Shown in pieces: positions 32,938-40,106 of a stretch of 64,000 bases of DNA. Under the pieces are notes generated by a model. It worked only from the letters and a program-made list of their open reading frames with translations, was not told the DNA's origin and searched no databases. The DNA lies in contig NZ_JBHVOS010000026.1 of the NCBI RefSeq assembly GCF_042887685.1, positions 1 through 64,000 on the forward strand, given 5' to 3'. The DNA is from Oerskovia sp042887685 (GTDB taxonomy: Bacteria; Actinomycetota; Actinomycetes; Actinomycetales; Cellulomonadaceae). How positions within the stretch are numbered: the stretch's first letter is position 1; each line of letters begins with the position of its first letter. A program made the translations under genes and the position numbers.

Positions 32938-34079
32938 GGGGCGGTCTCCTCGAGCAGGGCAGGCGAAGGCCCGACGGCGTCGCGCGGGTCGGGCGGGGAG
33001 GCGGCGGGCGCGGCGGAGCGCAGGTTCGCGCGGACCCCGACCGTGACCATCAGGGCGATGAACGCGAGCAACGACACGACGTTCAGGACACCGCCGACCT
33101 GGTGCGCGACGGGGAGGTCGCGCGCGTCGCCCAGGCCGAGCCGGACCACCAGGCCCACGTGCAGGAGCGCGGCCGGCCCGTACATCAGCGAGGTGTACGG
33201 CAGCCGGACCCGCAGCACCGCCGGCAGGATCACGGGCGCGTGCGCCATGATCATCGAGATCGTGAAGCCGAGGAAGATCGCGTGGATCACCGCGTCGTAG
33301 CCGGGGCCCGTGACCTGGCGCCCCGCGAGGAGCCAGACCGCACCCGCGACCGCGAGCCACGCGTAGGCCGCGAGCAGGCATCCGGCCATGTAGCGGGTGA
33401 GGCCTGTCGAGCGGATGGTGCGCCGCGCGACGTCGTGCGCGGCGAGCCAGCCGCACAGCGTCAGGACCGCCGCGCCCAGGATCGCGTAGCCGACGCCCGG
33501 CCACAGCAGCGAGGCCACGCACCCGACCGCGAGCGCCCAGCAGACCCACAGGACCATGTCCGCACCGCGCGCGCCCAGGAAGGCGACCCGCGCCAGCTCG
33601 AGCCGCTCGCCCGCGATCGTCGCCACCACGAAGCACGCGAGCCACGGCAGCACGTCCGCGACGCCCACCCCACCGAGCCACAGCAGCGCACCGCACGTCG
33701 CGAGCACCGCACCGAGGAGCTGGACGAGGACGGCGTCGTCGTGCTGGCGGCGCCACAGCGGGACGTACACCGCGCACAGCGCGGCGCATCCCGCGACGAG
33801 GAGCGCCTGCCCGACGACGAGGGGCGCGGGGCTGAGCAGCGCCAGCGCCCCCGCCCCCAGCAGGCCTGGGGCGACGAACCCCCAGCGGGTGCGCAGCGCG
33901 ACGGCGCGTTCGAGGGCGATCACGGTGCCGACGAACCCCAGGACGAGCAGGACCCCGTGCACCACGGGCAGGCGCTCGGTCGTGACGGGAGCCGGGAGGT
34001 CCAGGAGCAGCAGGGCCGCGTCGAGGCCCGCGAGGAGTGCGAGACCGGCGGGCAGGACGAAGACCGCCCGGCGCATCAC
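32934..34079 (-). CDS. Polytopic membrane protein associated with nitrite reductase (NnrS-like)
   Basis: 381 aa, about eleven hydrophobic segments and almost no soluble part except a short Pro-rich C-tail. Conserved-looking His-containing stretches: PVVHGVLLVLGFVGTVIALERAVAL, GYDAVIHAIFLGFTISMIMAHAPVILPAVL, and PAALLHVGLVVRLGLGDARDLPVAHQVGGVLN. These resemble NnrS-type heme/copper membrane proteins and the membrane half of the adjacent NirK fusion, suggesting a shared redox or NO-related role. It overlaps both neighbours by 4 bp (GTGA), so it is translated as part of the regulator-membrane protein-nirK operon. ATG 34076 is an alternative start. Confidence 0.65.
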   Translation of the reverse strand: MMRRAVFVLPAGLALLAGLDAALLLLDLPAPVTTERLPVVHGVLLVLGFVGTVIALERAVALRTRWGFVAPGLLGAGALALLSPAPLVVGQALLVAGCAALCAVYVPLWRRQHDDAVLVQLLGAVLATCGALLWLGGVGVADVLPWLACFVVATIAGERLELARVAFLGARGADMVLWVCWALAVGCVASLLWPGVGYAILGAAVLTLCGWLAAHDVARRTIRSTGLTRYMAGCLLAAYAWLAVAGAVWLLAGRQVTGPGYDAVIHAIFLGFTISMIMAHAPVILPAVLRVRLPYTSLMYGPAALLHVGLVVRLGLGDARDLPVAHQVGGVLNVVSLLAFIALMVTVGVRANLRSAAPAASPPDPRDAVGPSPALLEETAP

Positions 34080-34978
34080 GAGCGGCCTCGCGCACCGGGC
34101 CGTCGGCCGGCCGGCGTCCCACGCTCGGCCCGCAGGTGCAGGCGGCACGCGCCCGGCTCGGCGAACGGCAGCAACGACGTTCCCTCGCGCGGAGCCCCCA
34201 GGCGTTCGAGCGCCCCCTGGGCGAGCCCGAGGTGCACCGAGCAGACGACCTCCGGGTTGCGGTACGCGGCCTCGAGCAGCGGGCACCGGGTCAGTGCGAC
34301 CGAGGCTGCGTCGTCGTCGGCCACGGGTGCGAAGCCGAGCCTGTCCAGCAGGGCGACGACCTCGTGGCGCGCGGCGCTCGCGACGTCCGGGCTGGGTACC
34401 CCGCCGTCGGCTTCGCCCGCTCCGTCCGCGCCGCCCTTGCCGCCCGGTGGCGTCGTCGAGGGATGGCGGGCGGCGCCGTCGGCTCCCTCGCCGTGCGGCG
34501 CGTGGCCGCGCACGCCGGACGGGTCGTCGTGCCCTCCGACGAGGTCCGCGCCCCACGCGCGGCCCGCTGCCAGGGCGTCGCCGACCGGGTCGGCGCTCGA
34601 CCGGGCGATCTGGGCCGCGAGCGCCGAGGCGAGGCCCGCGTACTCGACGGCGCCTGCCGTGGTGGGTGACTCCGTGGCCGGTGAGTAGAGCCTGGCCGGG
34701 CGCCCGCGCCCGTGCGCGGGAGCGTGCTCGCTGGTCGCGAGCCCGGCCTCGACGAGGCCTTCGAGATGCTCGCGCACGGTGTTGGTGTGCTGGTCGAGCG
34801 CCGTCGCGACCGAGGCGACCGAGCAGGGCTCGGGCTGGGCGGCGAGGACGTCCAGCACCGCGAGCCGCGCCCTGGACAGTCGGGCGGGGCGGACCGCGCG
34901 CCGGGTCGGCGGGGGTCCGTAGCCGGGGCGCGGCGAGGTCGCTCGTCCTGCCGGGGGGAGAGGCTCCGTATTTTCCAC
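34076..34978 (-). CDS. HTH regulator with C-terminal Cys motif (candidate Fe-S/NO sensor)
   Basis: 300 aa. A winged HTH occupies about residues 33-100 (SRARLAVLDVLAAQPEPCSVASVATALDQHTNTVREHLEGLVEAGLATSE, wing GRGRPARLY). The C-terminal domain has Cys in ALTRCPLLEAAYRNPEVVCSVHLGLAQGALERLG and PGACRLHL, the C-x(12)-C-...-C layout seen in SufR-like regulators that bind an iron-sulfur cluster. A Gly/Asp/His-rich linker joins the two. It heads the nirK operon and faces the hemerythrin gene, so NO or redox control of both is likely. GTG 34978 follows TACACT by 7 nt (leaderless). Confidence 0.75.
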   Translation of the reverse strand: MENTEPLPPAGRATSPRPGYGPPPTRRAVRPARLSRARLAVLDVLAAQPEPCSVASVATALDQHTNTVREHLEGLVEAGLATSEHAPAHGRGRPARLYSPATESPTTAGAVEYAGLASALAAQIARSSADPVGDALAAGRAWGADLVGGHDDPSGVRGHAPHGEGADGAARHPSTTPPGGKGGADGAGEADGGVPSPDVASAARHEVVALLDRLGFAPVADDDAASVALTRCPLLEAAYRNPEVVCSVHLGLAQGALERLGAPREGTSLLPFAEPGACRLHLRAERGTPAGRRPGARGRS

Positions 34979-35038
34979 GGAATAAAGTGTACTAATGTCG
35001 GAGGCGTTCAGGAACCACGCCTCCGGAGGTCCACCGTC
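34979..35038. promoter_or_regulatory. Overlapping divergent promoters of the nirK operon and hemerythrin gene
   Basis: 60-bp intergenic region, unusually A/T-rich for this genome. Minus strand: TACACT (34991-34986) is the -10 box of the regulator gene. Plus strand: TGTACTAAT (34989-34997) is an extended -10-like box and GGAGG (35023-35027) the SD. An imperfect palindrome (TATTTTCC-AC-GGAATAAA, 34969-34986) overlaps the regulator start and may be its operator. Confidence 0.5.
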
Positions 35039-35917
35039 ATGAGCAGCATCGTCCTGGCCACCTCGGCCGAAGACTCACGTGCGGTCGAGGCCGTCGTCGC
35101 CCACCACACCGAGATGAACGGGACCCTCGGCCTCCTCGTCGAAGCACTCGTCCAGGCCGCCGAGGCGGGCGACGCGCCGGCCGCCGCGACAGCCCACCGA
35201 CGGCTCGTCGACTGGACCCGCGCCGACCTCCTGCCGCACGCCCAGGCCGAGGAGGCGGCCATGTACCCGCACGCGCACCGCGACCCGCAGGCCCGCCTCC
35301 TCGTCGACGCCATGATCGCCGAGCACGGCGTGATCGGCGGCCTCGTCGACTCGCTCGCCGACGCGACCGACCCCGTGCGCGCGGCAGCGCTGGGGCGCGC
35401 GCTCCAGGTCCTCTTCGAGGTCCACATGACCAAGGAGAACGACCAGGTCCTGCCGCTGCTCGCCCTGTCCTCGGACGTCTCGCTCGCGGGCGTCCTCGAC
35501 GGCATGCACGAGCTGCTCGGTGGGCACTCCCACGGGACCGAGGGGGCCGGCGCGCCGGAGGCGAGCGGTGGTTGCGGGTGCCGCGACGGAGGCTGCGGAG
35601 GTGGCGGTGGGACGGCAGAGGTCTCGGCCGCACCTGCACCTGCCCCTGCCCCGGAGCGGCACTCGTGCGGCTGCGGCGGGCACGACGACGCCGGGAACCT
35701 CCCCGTCCTCGACGCCCGCGCCGTGCCCCACGCGATCCGGCACGCGACGATCTTCGGCGCGCTCGACGGCGTCGCCCCCGGCGCCGGCATGGTGCTGCTC
35801 GCCCCGCACGACCCTCTGCCGCTCCTGGCCCAGGTCGACGCCCGCTGGCCGGGCACGTTCACCGTCGACTACCTGGAACGCGGCCCCGAGACGTGGGCGC
35901 TCGCGTTCACGCGCTGA
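35039..35917 (+). CDS. Hemerythrin-domain protein fused to DUF2249
   Basis: 292 aa. Residues 1-150 form a four-helix hemerythrin/HHE domain with di-iron ligands spread as VVAHHTEMN, LLPHAQAEEAAMYPHAHRD, MIAEHGVIGGL and FEVHMTKENDQVLP. A Cys/Gly/His-rich linker (GGCGCRDGGCGGGGG ... HSCGCGGHDD, about 175-220) follows, then DUF2249 (ARAVPHAIRHATIFGALDGVAPGAGMVLLAPHDPLPLLAQVDARWPG). Hemerythrin-DUF2249 proteins occur with denitrification genes and are thought to handle or sense NO/O2, or to repair iron centres. Divergent from the nirK operon with shared control region. ATG 35039 has SD GGAGG. Confidence 0.85.
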   Translation: MSSIVLATSAEDSRAVEAVVAHHTEMNGTLGLLVEALVQAAEAGDAPAAATAHRRLVDWTRADLLPHAQAEEAAMYPHAHRDPQARLLVDAMIAEHGVIGGLVDSLADATDPVRAAALGRALQVLFEVHMTKENDQVLPLLALSSDVSLAGVLDGMHELLGGHSHGTEGAGAPEASGGCGCRDGGCGGGGGTAEVSAAPAPAPAPERHSCGCGGHDDAGNLPVLDARAVPHAIRHATIFGALDGVAPGAGMVLLAPHDPLPLLAQVDARWPGTFTVDYLERGPETWALAFTR

Positions 35918-35996
35918 CGCCGGGTCCCGTCGGCCGCACTGGCGCGGAGAGCCGCACCGGTGGCCCCCACGGACCCGCAGTGCCACGATCGGCCTC

Positions 35997-36824
35997 ATGG
36001 GCACGAACACCACCGGATGGACCGAGGGAACCGTCGAGGTCGACGGGCATCCCGTCTTCTACCGGCGCAGCGCGGACGTCCCCGGCAGCCTGCCGATCGT
36101 CCATGTGCACGGCTTCGCGATCTCGGGCACCTACCTCCTGCCGACGGCGCGCAGGCTCGCGTCCCGGGGTGCGAACCTGGTGCCCGACCTGCCCGGCTAC
36201 GGCAAGAGCGAGAAGTGGGACTTCACCCTCGGCATCCCTGCCCTGGCGCACGCGCTGCTCCGCATCCTGGACGCCCTCGAGCTCGAGAAGGTGGTCCTGG
36301 TCGGCAACTCGATGGGTTGCCCCATCAACCTCGAGGTCGCGCACAGCGCACCGGACCGCGTCGACCGGATCGTCCTCGTGTCGCCCGCCGGCGGGGTCCA
36401 CAACCAGGGGCTCGCGCGGGCCGTCCGGCAGCTGGCGATGGACGGCCCGCGGGAGAGTCGTCAGATGGCCCGCGTGGCGGTCCCGGACTACGTGCGGTTC
36501 GGACCGATCAACACGTTCCACCTGTTCAGCGAGCTCACCCGGTTCCCCTCCTTGGAGCGCATCGTCACGTCGGCCGTGCCGACGCTCGCGGTCATCGGGA
36601 GCCGGGACCCGCTCATGCCGCCCCCCGCGCGGGTGCGTGAGGTGAGCCGCCTCGCGGGCGACCAGATCACGATCGCCCTCATCGAGGGGGCCGCTCATGC
36701 CATCAACTTCAGCCACCCCGGCGAGCTCGCGCACGTCATCGGGTCCTGGTTGGACGGCGTCGAGATCGTCGACGACCCGGACTCCCCCGGTCTGACGCGC
36801 GTCCTGCAGCTGCCGCGCACCTAG
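35997..36824 (+). CDS. Alpha/beta hydrolase
   Basis: 275 aa, classic alpha/beta fold. Oxyanion-hole motif IVHVHGFAISGTYLL, nucleophile elbow VVLVGNSMGCPINLEVA (GNSMG, Ser as nucleophile), acid near LAVIGSRDPLMPP, and catalytic His in IEGAAHAINFSHPGELA. It is soluble and similar to meta-cleavage product hydrolases or epoxide hydrolase-like esterases; the substrate is open. ATG 35997 sits 7 nt after CACGAT, a weak leaderless-type -10. No operon partner: the next gene is convergent. Confidence 0.85.
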   Translation: MGTNTTGWTEGTVEVDGHPVFYRRSADVPGSLPIVHVHGFAISGTYLLPTARRLASRGANLVPDLPGYGKSEKWDFTLGIPALAHALLRILDALELEKVVLVGNSMGCPINLEVAHSAPDRVDRIVLVSPAGGVHNQGLARAVRQLAMDGPRESRQMARVAVPDYVRFGPINTFHLFSELTRFPSLERIVTSAVPTLAVIGSRDPLMPPPARVREVSRLAGDQITIALIEGAAHAINFSHPGELAHVIGSWLDGVEIVDDPDSPGLTRVLQLPRT

Positions 36825-36869
36825 TCGGGGCCGGCAGCCTCGCCCGGGTCGACGTGGTCGGTCAGGAGG

Positions 36870-37595
36870 TCACGAAGCCTGTGGCCCGACGATCGTCTCG
36901 ACCAGGAGCTCGTGGAGCCGTGGGTCGGCGAGCGGCCGGAAGTGTCCCGGGGTCTCGAGCACGACGTCGTGCGCGCCGTCGAGGAAGCTGCCCGCAGGGA
37001 TGTGCGGGTCCCACCGGCTGTGCACCGAGGTGATGCGTTCGTTGACGGCGCGCTCGGCGGAGAGGGCGACGATCGTCGCGTCGCTCGGGACGAACGCGCG
37101 GATCGAGGGCTGGACGAACCAGCGCGCGTAGGCCGAGCCCGCGAAGGGCGTGTTGATCGCGATCATCGACGCGATCCTCCCGCCCGGGCTCTCGCGCACC
37201 ATGGCGAGCTTCCCGATGAGCCCGCCCTTGCTGTGCGCGACGACGACGACGTCGCGCAGGTCCTGCTCCCGGAGGTACCGCGCGAGGAGGACGGCACCGT
37301 CGGCGACGGGGCGACGGTTGTCACGGAGCTCCGGGAGCACGTGCACCGCGACGCCATGGTCGCGCAGGAGCGTGGCCAGGGGCAGGAGGAAGTGCCAGGA
37401 CTCGTACACCCCGGGGACGAGGACGACGGGTGGGCCGACCGGACGGTCGGGTCGGCGCAGGTCCTCAGGTTCCACCCGGGCCATGAAGCCGGTCGCCTGC
37501 CAGCGCAGCACGCAGGCGTAGTCGCGGACGCGCCACCAGGTCTGTCGCGGGCTCAGGCCGAGACGCTGGCCCAGGTCCCGGCTCCCGTCGCGCAT
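36870..37595 (-). CDS. Lipase/esterase-like alpha/beta hydrolase (triacylglycerol lipase type)
   Basis: 241 aa. PVVLVPGVYESWHFLLPLATLLRDHG begins the fold; DVVVVAHSKGGLIGKLA holds the nucleophile (AHSKGG), and TPFAGSAYARWF plus DGAHDVVLETPGHFRPLADPRLHELLVE give the rest, with the catalytic His in the last stretch. This is the lipase class 2/PGAP1-like pattern. No signal peptide, so it is predicted cytosolic. ATG 37595 has SD AGGGGA; a start at 37634 would read into the 22-bp-period repeats and was rejected. Confidence 0.8.
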   Translation of the reverse strand: MRDGSRDLGQRLGLSPRQTWWRVRDYACVLRWQATGFMARVEPEDLRRPDRPVGPPVVLVPGVYESWHFLLPLATLLRDHGVAVHVLPELRDNRRPVADGAVLLARYLREQDLRDVVVVAHSKGGLIGKLAMVRESPGGRIASMIAINTPFAGSAYARWFVQPSIRAFVPSDATIVALSAERAVNERITSVHSRWDPHIPAGSFLDGAHDVVLETPGHFRPLADPRLHELLVETIVGPQAS

Positions 37596-37620
37596 GGTTC
37601 CCCTGTCGTCGTCACCTGCG

Positions 37621-37676
37621 GTCGCCGTCGGCACCGGTCACCGTCACCCTCGGCGGTGGAAAGCGTCACCCTCGGC
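37621..37676. repeat. Short copy of the 22-bp-period GTCACCCTCGGC repeat
   Basis: Two exact cores (GTCACCCTCGGC at 37643-37654 and 37665-37676) are exactly 22 bp apart, and a degenerate third (10 of 12 bases, 37621-37632) is in the same phase. They lie between the lipase and yccF genes. The same core and period build the large inverted array at 62358-62653. Confidence 0.8.
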
Positions 37677-37699
37677 GGCTCCCACCCGATACTCGCGCG

Positions 37700-38089
37700 T
37701 CAGGAGCCGAAGCGCGCGTTCGTCGGCACGATCTGCTTGCCGAGCGGCAGCAGCGAGACCGGGATCATCTTGAGGTTCGCGATGCCCAGCGGGATGCCGA
37801 TGATCGAGACGAACAGCGGGATCGAGGTGACGACGTGCCCGATCGCGAGCCAGATCCCCGCGAAGATCACCCAGATCACGTTGCCGATCGTGGAGAACGC
37901 ACCGGCCGTGGGCTTGTCGACGACGGTGCGCCCGAAGGGCCACAGCGCGTACCCGGCGATGCGGAAGCTCGCGATGCCGAACGGGATGGTGATGATGAGG
38001 ATGCAGCAGACGATCCCCGCCACGACGTACCCGATCGCGAGCCAGAGCCCTGCGAAGATCAGCCAGATGACGTTCAGGATCGCGTTCAT
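37700..38089 (-). CDS. YccF domain-containing inner membrane protein
   Basis: 129 aa. Two copies of the YccF motif are visible: NVIWLIFAGLWLAIGYVVAGIVCCILIITIPFGIASFRIAGYALWPFGRTVV and NVIWVIFAGIWLAIGHVVTSIPLFVSIIGIPLGIANLKMIPVSLLPLGK. Each contributes hydrophobic segments ending in a PFG/PLG turn. YccF is a small membrane protein of unknown function. ATG 38089 is preferred; six codons upstream is another in-frame start. The gene stands alone, divergent from yggS. Confidence 0.9.
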   Translation of the reverse strand: MNAILNVIWLIFAGLWLAIGYVVAGIVCCILIITIPFGIASFRIAGYALWPFGRTVVDKPTAGAFSTIGNVIWVIFAGIWLAIGHVVTSIPLFVSIIGIPLGIANLKMIPVSLLPLGKQIVPTNARFGS

Positions 38090-38150
38090 GCCCCGATTCT
38101 GCCTCACGGACGTCGGCCGGACGCCCGGCCCGGTGACGCCGTCGGAAAAC

Positions 38151-38156
38151 TAGACT
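38151..38156 (+). promoter_or_regulatory. TAGACT -10 box, leaderless yggS
   Basis: TAGACT is followed after 6 nt by GTG 38163, and there is no SD. This supports the GTG as the first codon of a leaderless mRNA. Confidence 0.6.
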
Positions 38157-38162
38157 GCTCCC

Positions 38163-38936
38163 GTGCCCTCCCCCACTCCTGCCTCGCCCCTCGACGTCCC
38201 TGCCGAGCCGTCTCGGACGATCGCCGACCGCTACGAGGCCGTGCGCGCACGCATCGACGCCGCGGCGCTCGCCGCGGGCCGGGCCCCGGCGGAGGTGCGG
38301 CTTCTCGTGGCGACCAAGACGCAGGGTCCCGCGGCGGTGCGCGCGGTCGTCGCCGCGGGCGCGACGCTGATCGGCGAGAACCGCGTCCAGGAGCTCGTCG
38401 CCAAGGCGCCCGACCTCGCCGACCTGGTCGCGGACGGCTCGGTGCGGGTCCACATGATCGGGCACCTGCAGCGCAACAAGGTCAACCAGGTCCTGGCCAC
38501 GGCCACGGGTGTCGAGTCGGTCGACTCGCTCGCGCTCGCCGAGGCGCTCGCGAGCCGGTGCGCGCGCGAGGGCCGCACGCTCGACGTCATGGTGCAGGTC
38601 AACGTGTCGGGCGAGGAGTCCAAGGCGGGCGTGGGGCCCGACGACGCCCCGCACCTCTCCCGTCAGGTCGCCGCCCTGGAGGGTCTTCGCCTCACGGGGT
38701 TCATGACGATCGGGGCGAACTCGCCGGACACCGCGCTCGTGCGCGCCGGGTTCGAGCGGCTGCGCGGGATCCGTGACGAGGTGCTCGCGAGCGGTGCCCC
38801 GGGGACCGGTGAGGCACGCGAGCTGTCGATGGGCATGAGCGGCGACCTCGAGGCGGCGATCGCCGAGGGCGCGACGATCGTGCGCGTGGGGACCGCGGTG
38901 TTCGGGGCGCGTGCCGGCACCATACCCGTCGCCTGA
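38163..38936 (+). CDS. yggS: YggS family pyridoxal phosphate homeostasis protein
   Basis: 257 aa, PLP-binding TIM-barrel protein that buffers pyridoxal phosphate and affects amino and keto acid balance. Typical blocks: RLLVATKTQGPAAVRAVVAAGATLIGENRVQEL (Lys of VATKT is the PLP Schiff-base residue), VHMIGHLQRNKVNQVL, VDSLALAEAL, VMVQVNVSGEESKAGV, FMTIG, and LSMGMSGDLEAAIAEGATIVRVGTAVFGAR. In actinobacteria yggS is usually near ftsZ/sepF; here it stands alone, followed by an 11-bp tandem repeat and a hairpin. Confidence 0.93.
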   Translation: MPSPTPASPLDVPAEPSRTIADRYEAVRARIDAAALAAGRAPAEVRLLVATKTQGPAAVRAVVAAGATLIGENRVQELVAKAPDLADLVADGSVRVHMIGHLQRNKVNQVLATATGVESVDSLALAEALASRCAREGRTLDVMVQVNVSGEESKAGVGPDDAPHLSRQVAALEGLRLTGFMTIGANSPDTALVRAGFERLRGIRDEVLASGAPGTGEARELSMGMSGDLEAAIAEGATIVRVGTAVFGARAGTIPVA

Positions 38937-38945
38937 CCGGCACGG

Positions 38946-39011
38946 GCACGGCCCGGGCACGGCCCGGGCACGGCCCGGGCACGGCCCGGGCACGGCCCGG
39001 GCACGGCCCGG
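38946..39011. repeat. Six perfect 11-bp tandem repeats (GCACGGCCCGG)
   Basis: Six identical head-to-tail copies of GCACGGCCCGG plus partial flanking units follow the yggS stop by 9 bp. The period equals about one helical turn and each unit junction contains the self-complementary GGCCCGGGC-like core. It probably varies in copy number, and could fold into many small stems in RNA. Confidence 0.9.
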
Positions 39012-39015
39012 GCAC

Positions 39016-39044
39016 GGGACCGGCCCCTGTCAGGGACCGGTCCC
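39016..39044. terminator. Bidirectional hairpin terminator
   Basis: GGGACCGG-c-CCCT / AGGG-a-CCGGTCCC: 13 positions with one mismatch and a 3-nt loop, directly after the 11-bp repeat and between convergent yggS and the lipoprotein gene. Confidence 0.65.
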
Positions 39045-39068
39045 ACGCCCGTGCGGGGCGCCCTTCGG

Positions 39069-39923
39069 CTACGACGTCGTGACCTGCTGCAGGTGCGCCA
39101 GGACGACGGCTTCGACGGCGCTGCGCGTCCCCAGCACGGCACGGTCGACGCGCGGCATCTGCTCGGCGTGATAGTTGGGTGCGTCGGCCGACCAGTGCAC
39201 GATCGCGTTGCCGACCAGCACGTAGCCGTTGTACCCCTCGGTCACCCAGTAGGCGTCGGCGGAGAGACGCGCGTCCTGGGCGAACGAGGGGAAGGTCACG
39301 GTGGTGTCCGCGGTGCCCGAGACCTCGACGCTGATCGGGTCCCCGGCGCTGACGTAGTCGATCGTCACGGAGGGGCACGACGACGCCCGGTCATGGACGA
39401 CCGCGTACGCGGACTCGGCCGCGGCCGCGTCGGTGAAGAGGTGGGCTTCCTGCTGGATCCGCCCACCGGGGCTCATGGTGTCCTGCAGGGCGTAGCCCCC
39501 GGTGCCGAGTCCCGCGAGGATCGCCGCGATGTCGCAGTCTGCCGGGGACCGGGTGTTCGCCGGGGGCACCCGGGGCTCGTCCCGAAGGATCGTCATGACG
39601 TTCCCCTGGATCGCGGGGATGCCGCTGAGGATCCCGGCTTCCGGCAGGAGCAGGGACCGGATCGCGGACGGGTCGATGTGAGGTGGCGCAGGCGCCACGA
39701 CGGACGCTCCCAGCTCGGCGGTCACCTGCGCGACGTCGTCCCCTGCCGAGGGCACGGTGATCGTCCCGGCCGTCTCGACGGGACCTTCGCTGTCGGCGGG
39801 CGCCTCGGTCGCGCACGCTGCGAGGGTCGCGCCGAGGACCAGCACGAGGCCCGCCCTCTGCGTGGCCCGGCCGAAGGTCGTGGCGGGCCCTGCTCCGACC
39901 GATGGACGACGGTGTGCTTCCAT
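39069..39923 (-). CDS. Putative lipoprotein with PknH-type sensor-like domain
   Basis: 284 aa. A signal peptide (residues ~22-38, GLVLVLGATLAAC) ends in a lipobox LAAC, so the mature protein should start at a lipidated Cys. The exported part begins with an acidic linker; the domain has PADCDIAAILAGLGTGGYALQDT, SSCPSVTIDYVSAGDPISVEV and YWVTEGYNGYVLVGNAIVHWS, similar to the PknH extracellular/sensor domain (PF14032), where Cys pairs form disulfides. That match is tentative. ATG 39923 has SD GGGGGAG. A hairpin (TCACCGCG/CGCGGTGA, 39947-39965) lies in the 5' region. Confidence 0.6.
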   Translation of the reverse strand: MEAHRRPSVGAGPATTFGRATQRAGLVLVLGATLAACATEAPADSEGPVETAGTITVPSAGDDVAQVTAELGASVVAPAPPHIDPSAIRSLLLPEAGILSGIPAIQGNVMTILRDEPRVPPANTRSPADCDIAAILAGLGTGGYALQDTMSPGGRIQQEAHLFTDAAAAESAYAVVHDRASSCPSVTIDYVSAGDPISVEVSGTADTTVTFPSFAQDARLSADAYWVTEGYNGYVLVGNAIVHWSADAPNYHAEQMPRVDRAVLGTRSAVEAVVLAHLQQVTTS

Positions 39924-40106
39924 GACTCCCCCAGAATGTCCGGACGTCACCGCGTGGCGCGGTGAGATGTCCCCATTCTCGACCGTAGGACACGCGTACC
40001 GCATGGCGGCCCGATAACGATTCAGCGCCCAATGCCGCGATCCGACCTTCCGGCCGTCCGCTTCCCGGGTCCCCCCTCTGACCAGGGTCGTCGTGCGACC
40101 GGGCGC

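Noticed and set aside
30133..34122. 1329-aa form of the nitrite reductase
   Set aside because: The first ~395 residues are the Arg/Pro-rich shadow of the upstream membrane protein gene; the GTG at 32937 with 4-bp overlap is the real start.
35520..35996. N-terminal extension of the alpha/beta hydrolase into the hemerythrin gene
   Set aside because: It is the Arg/Pro-rich shadow of the DUF2249 coding region.
39069..40004. Lipoprotein start at 40004
   Set aside because: ATG 39923 has a strong SD and puts the signal peptide at the usual distance; the longer form adds 27 polar residues before it.
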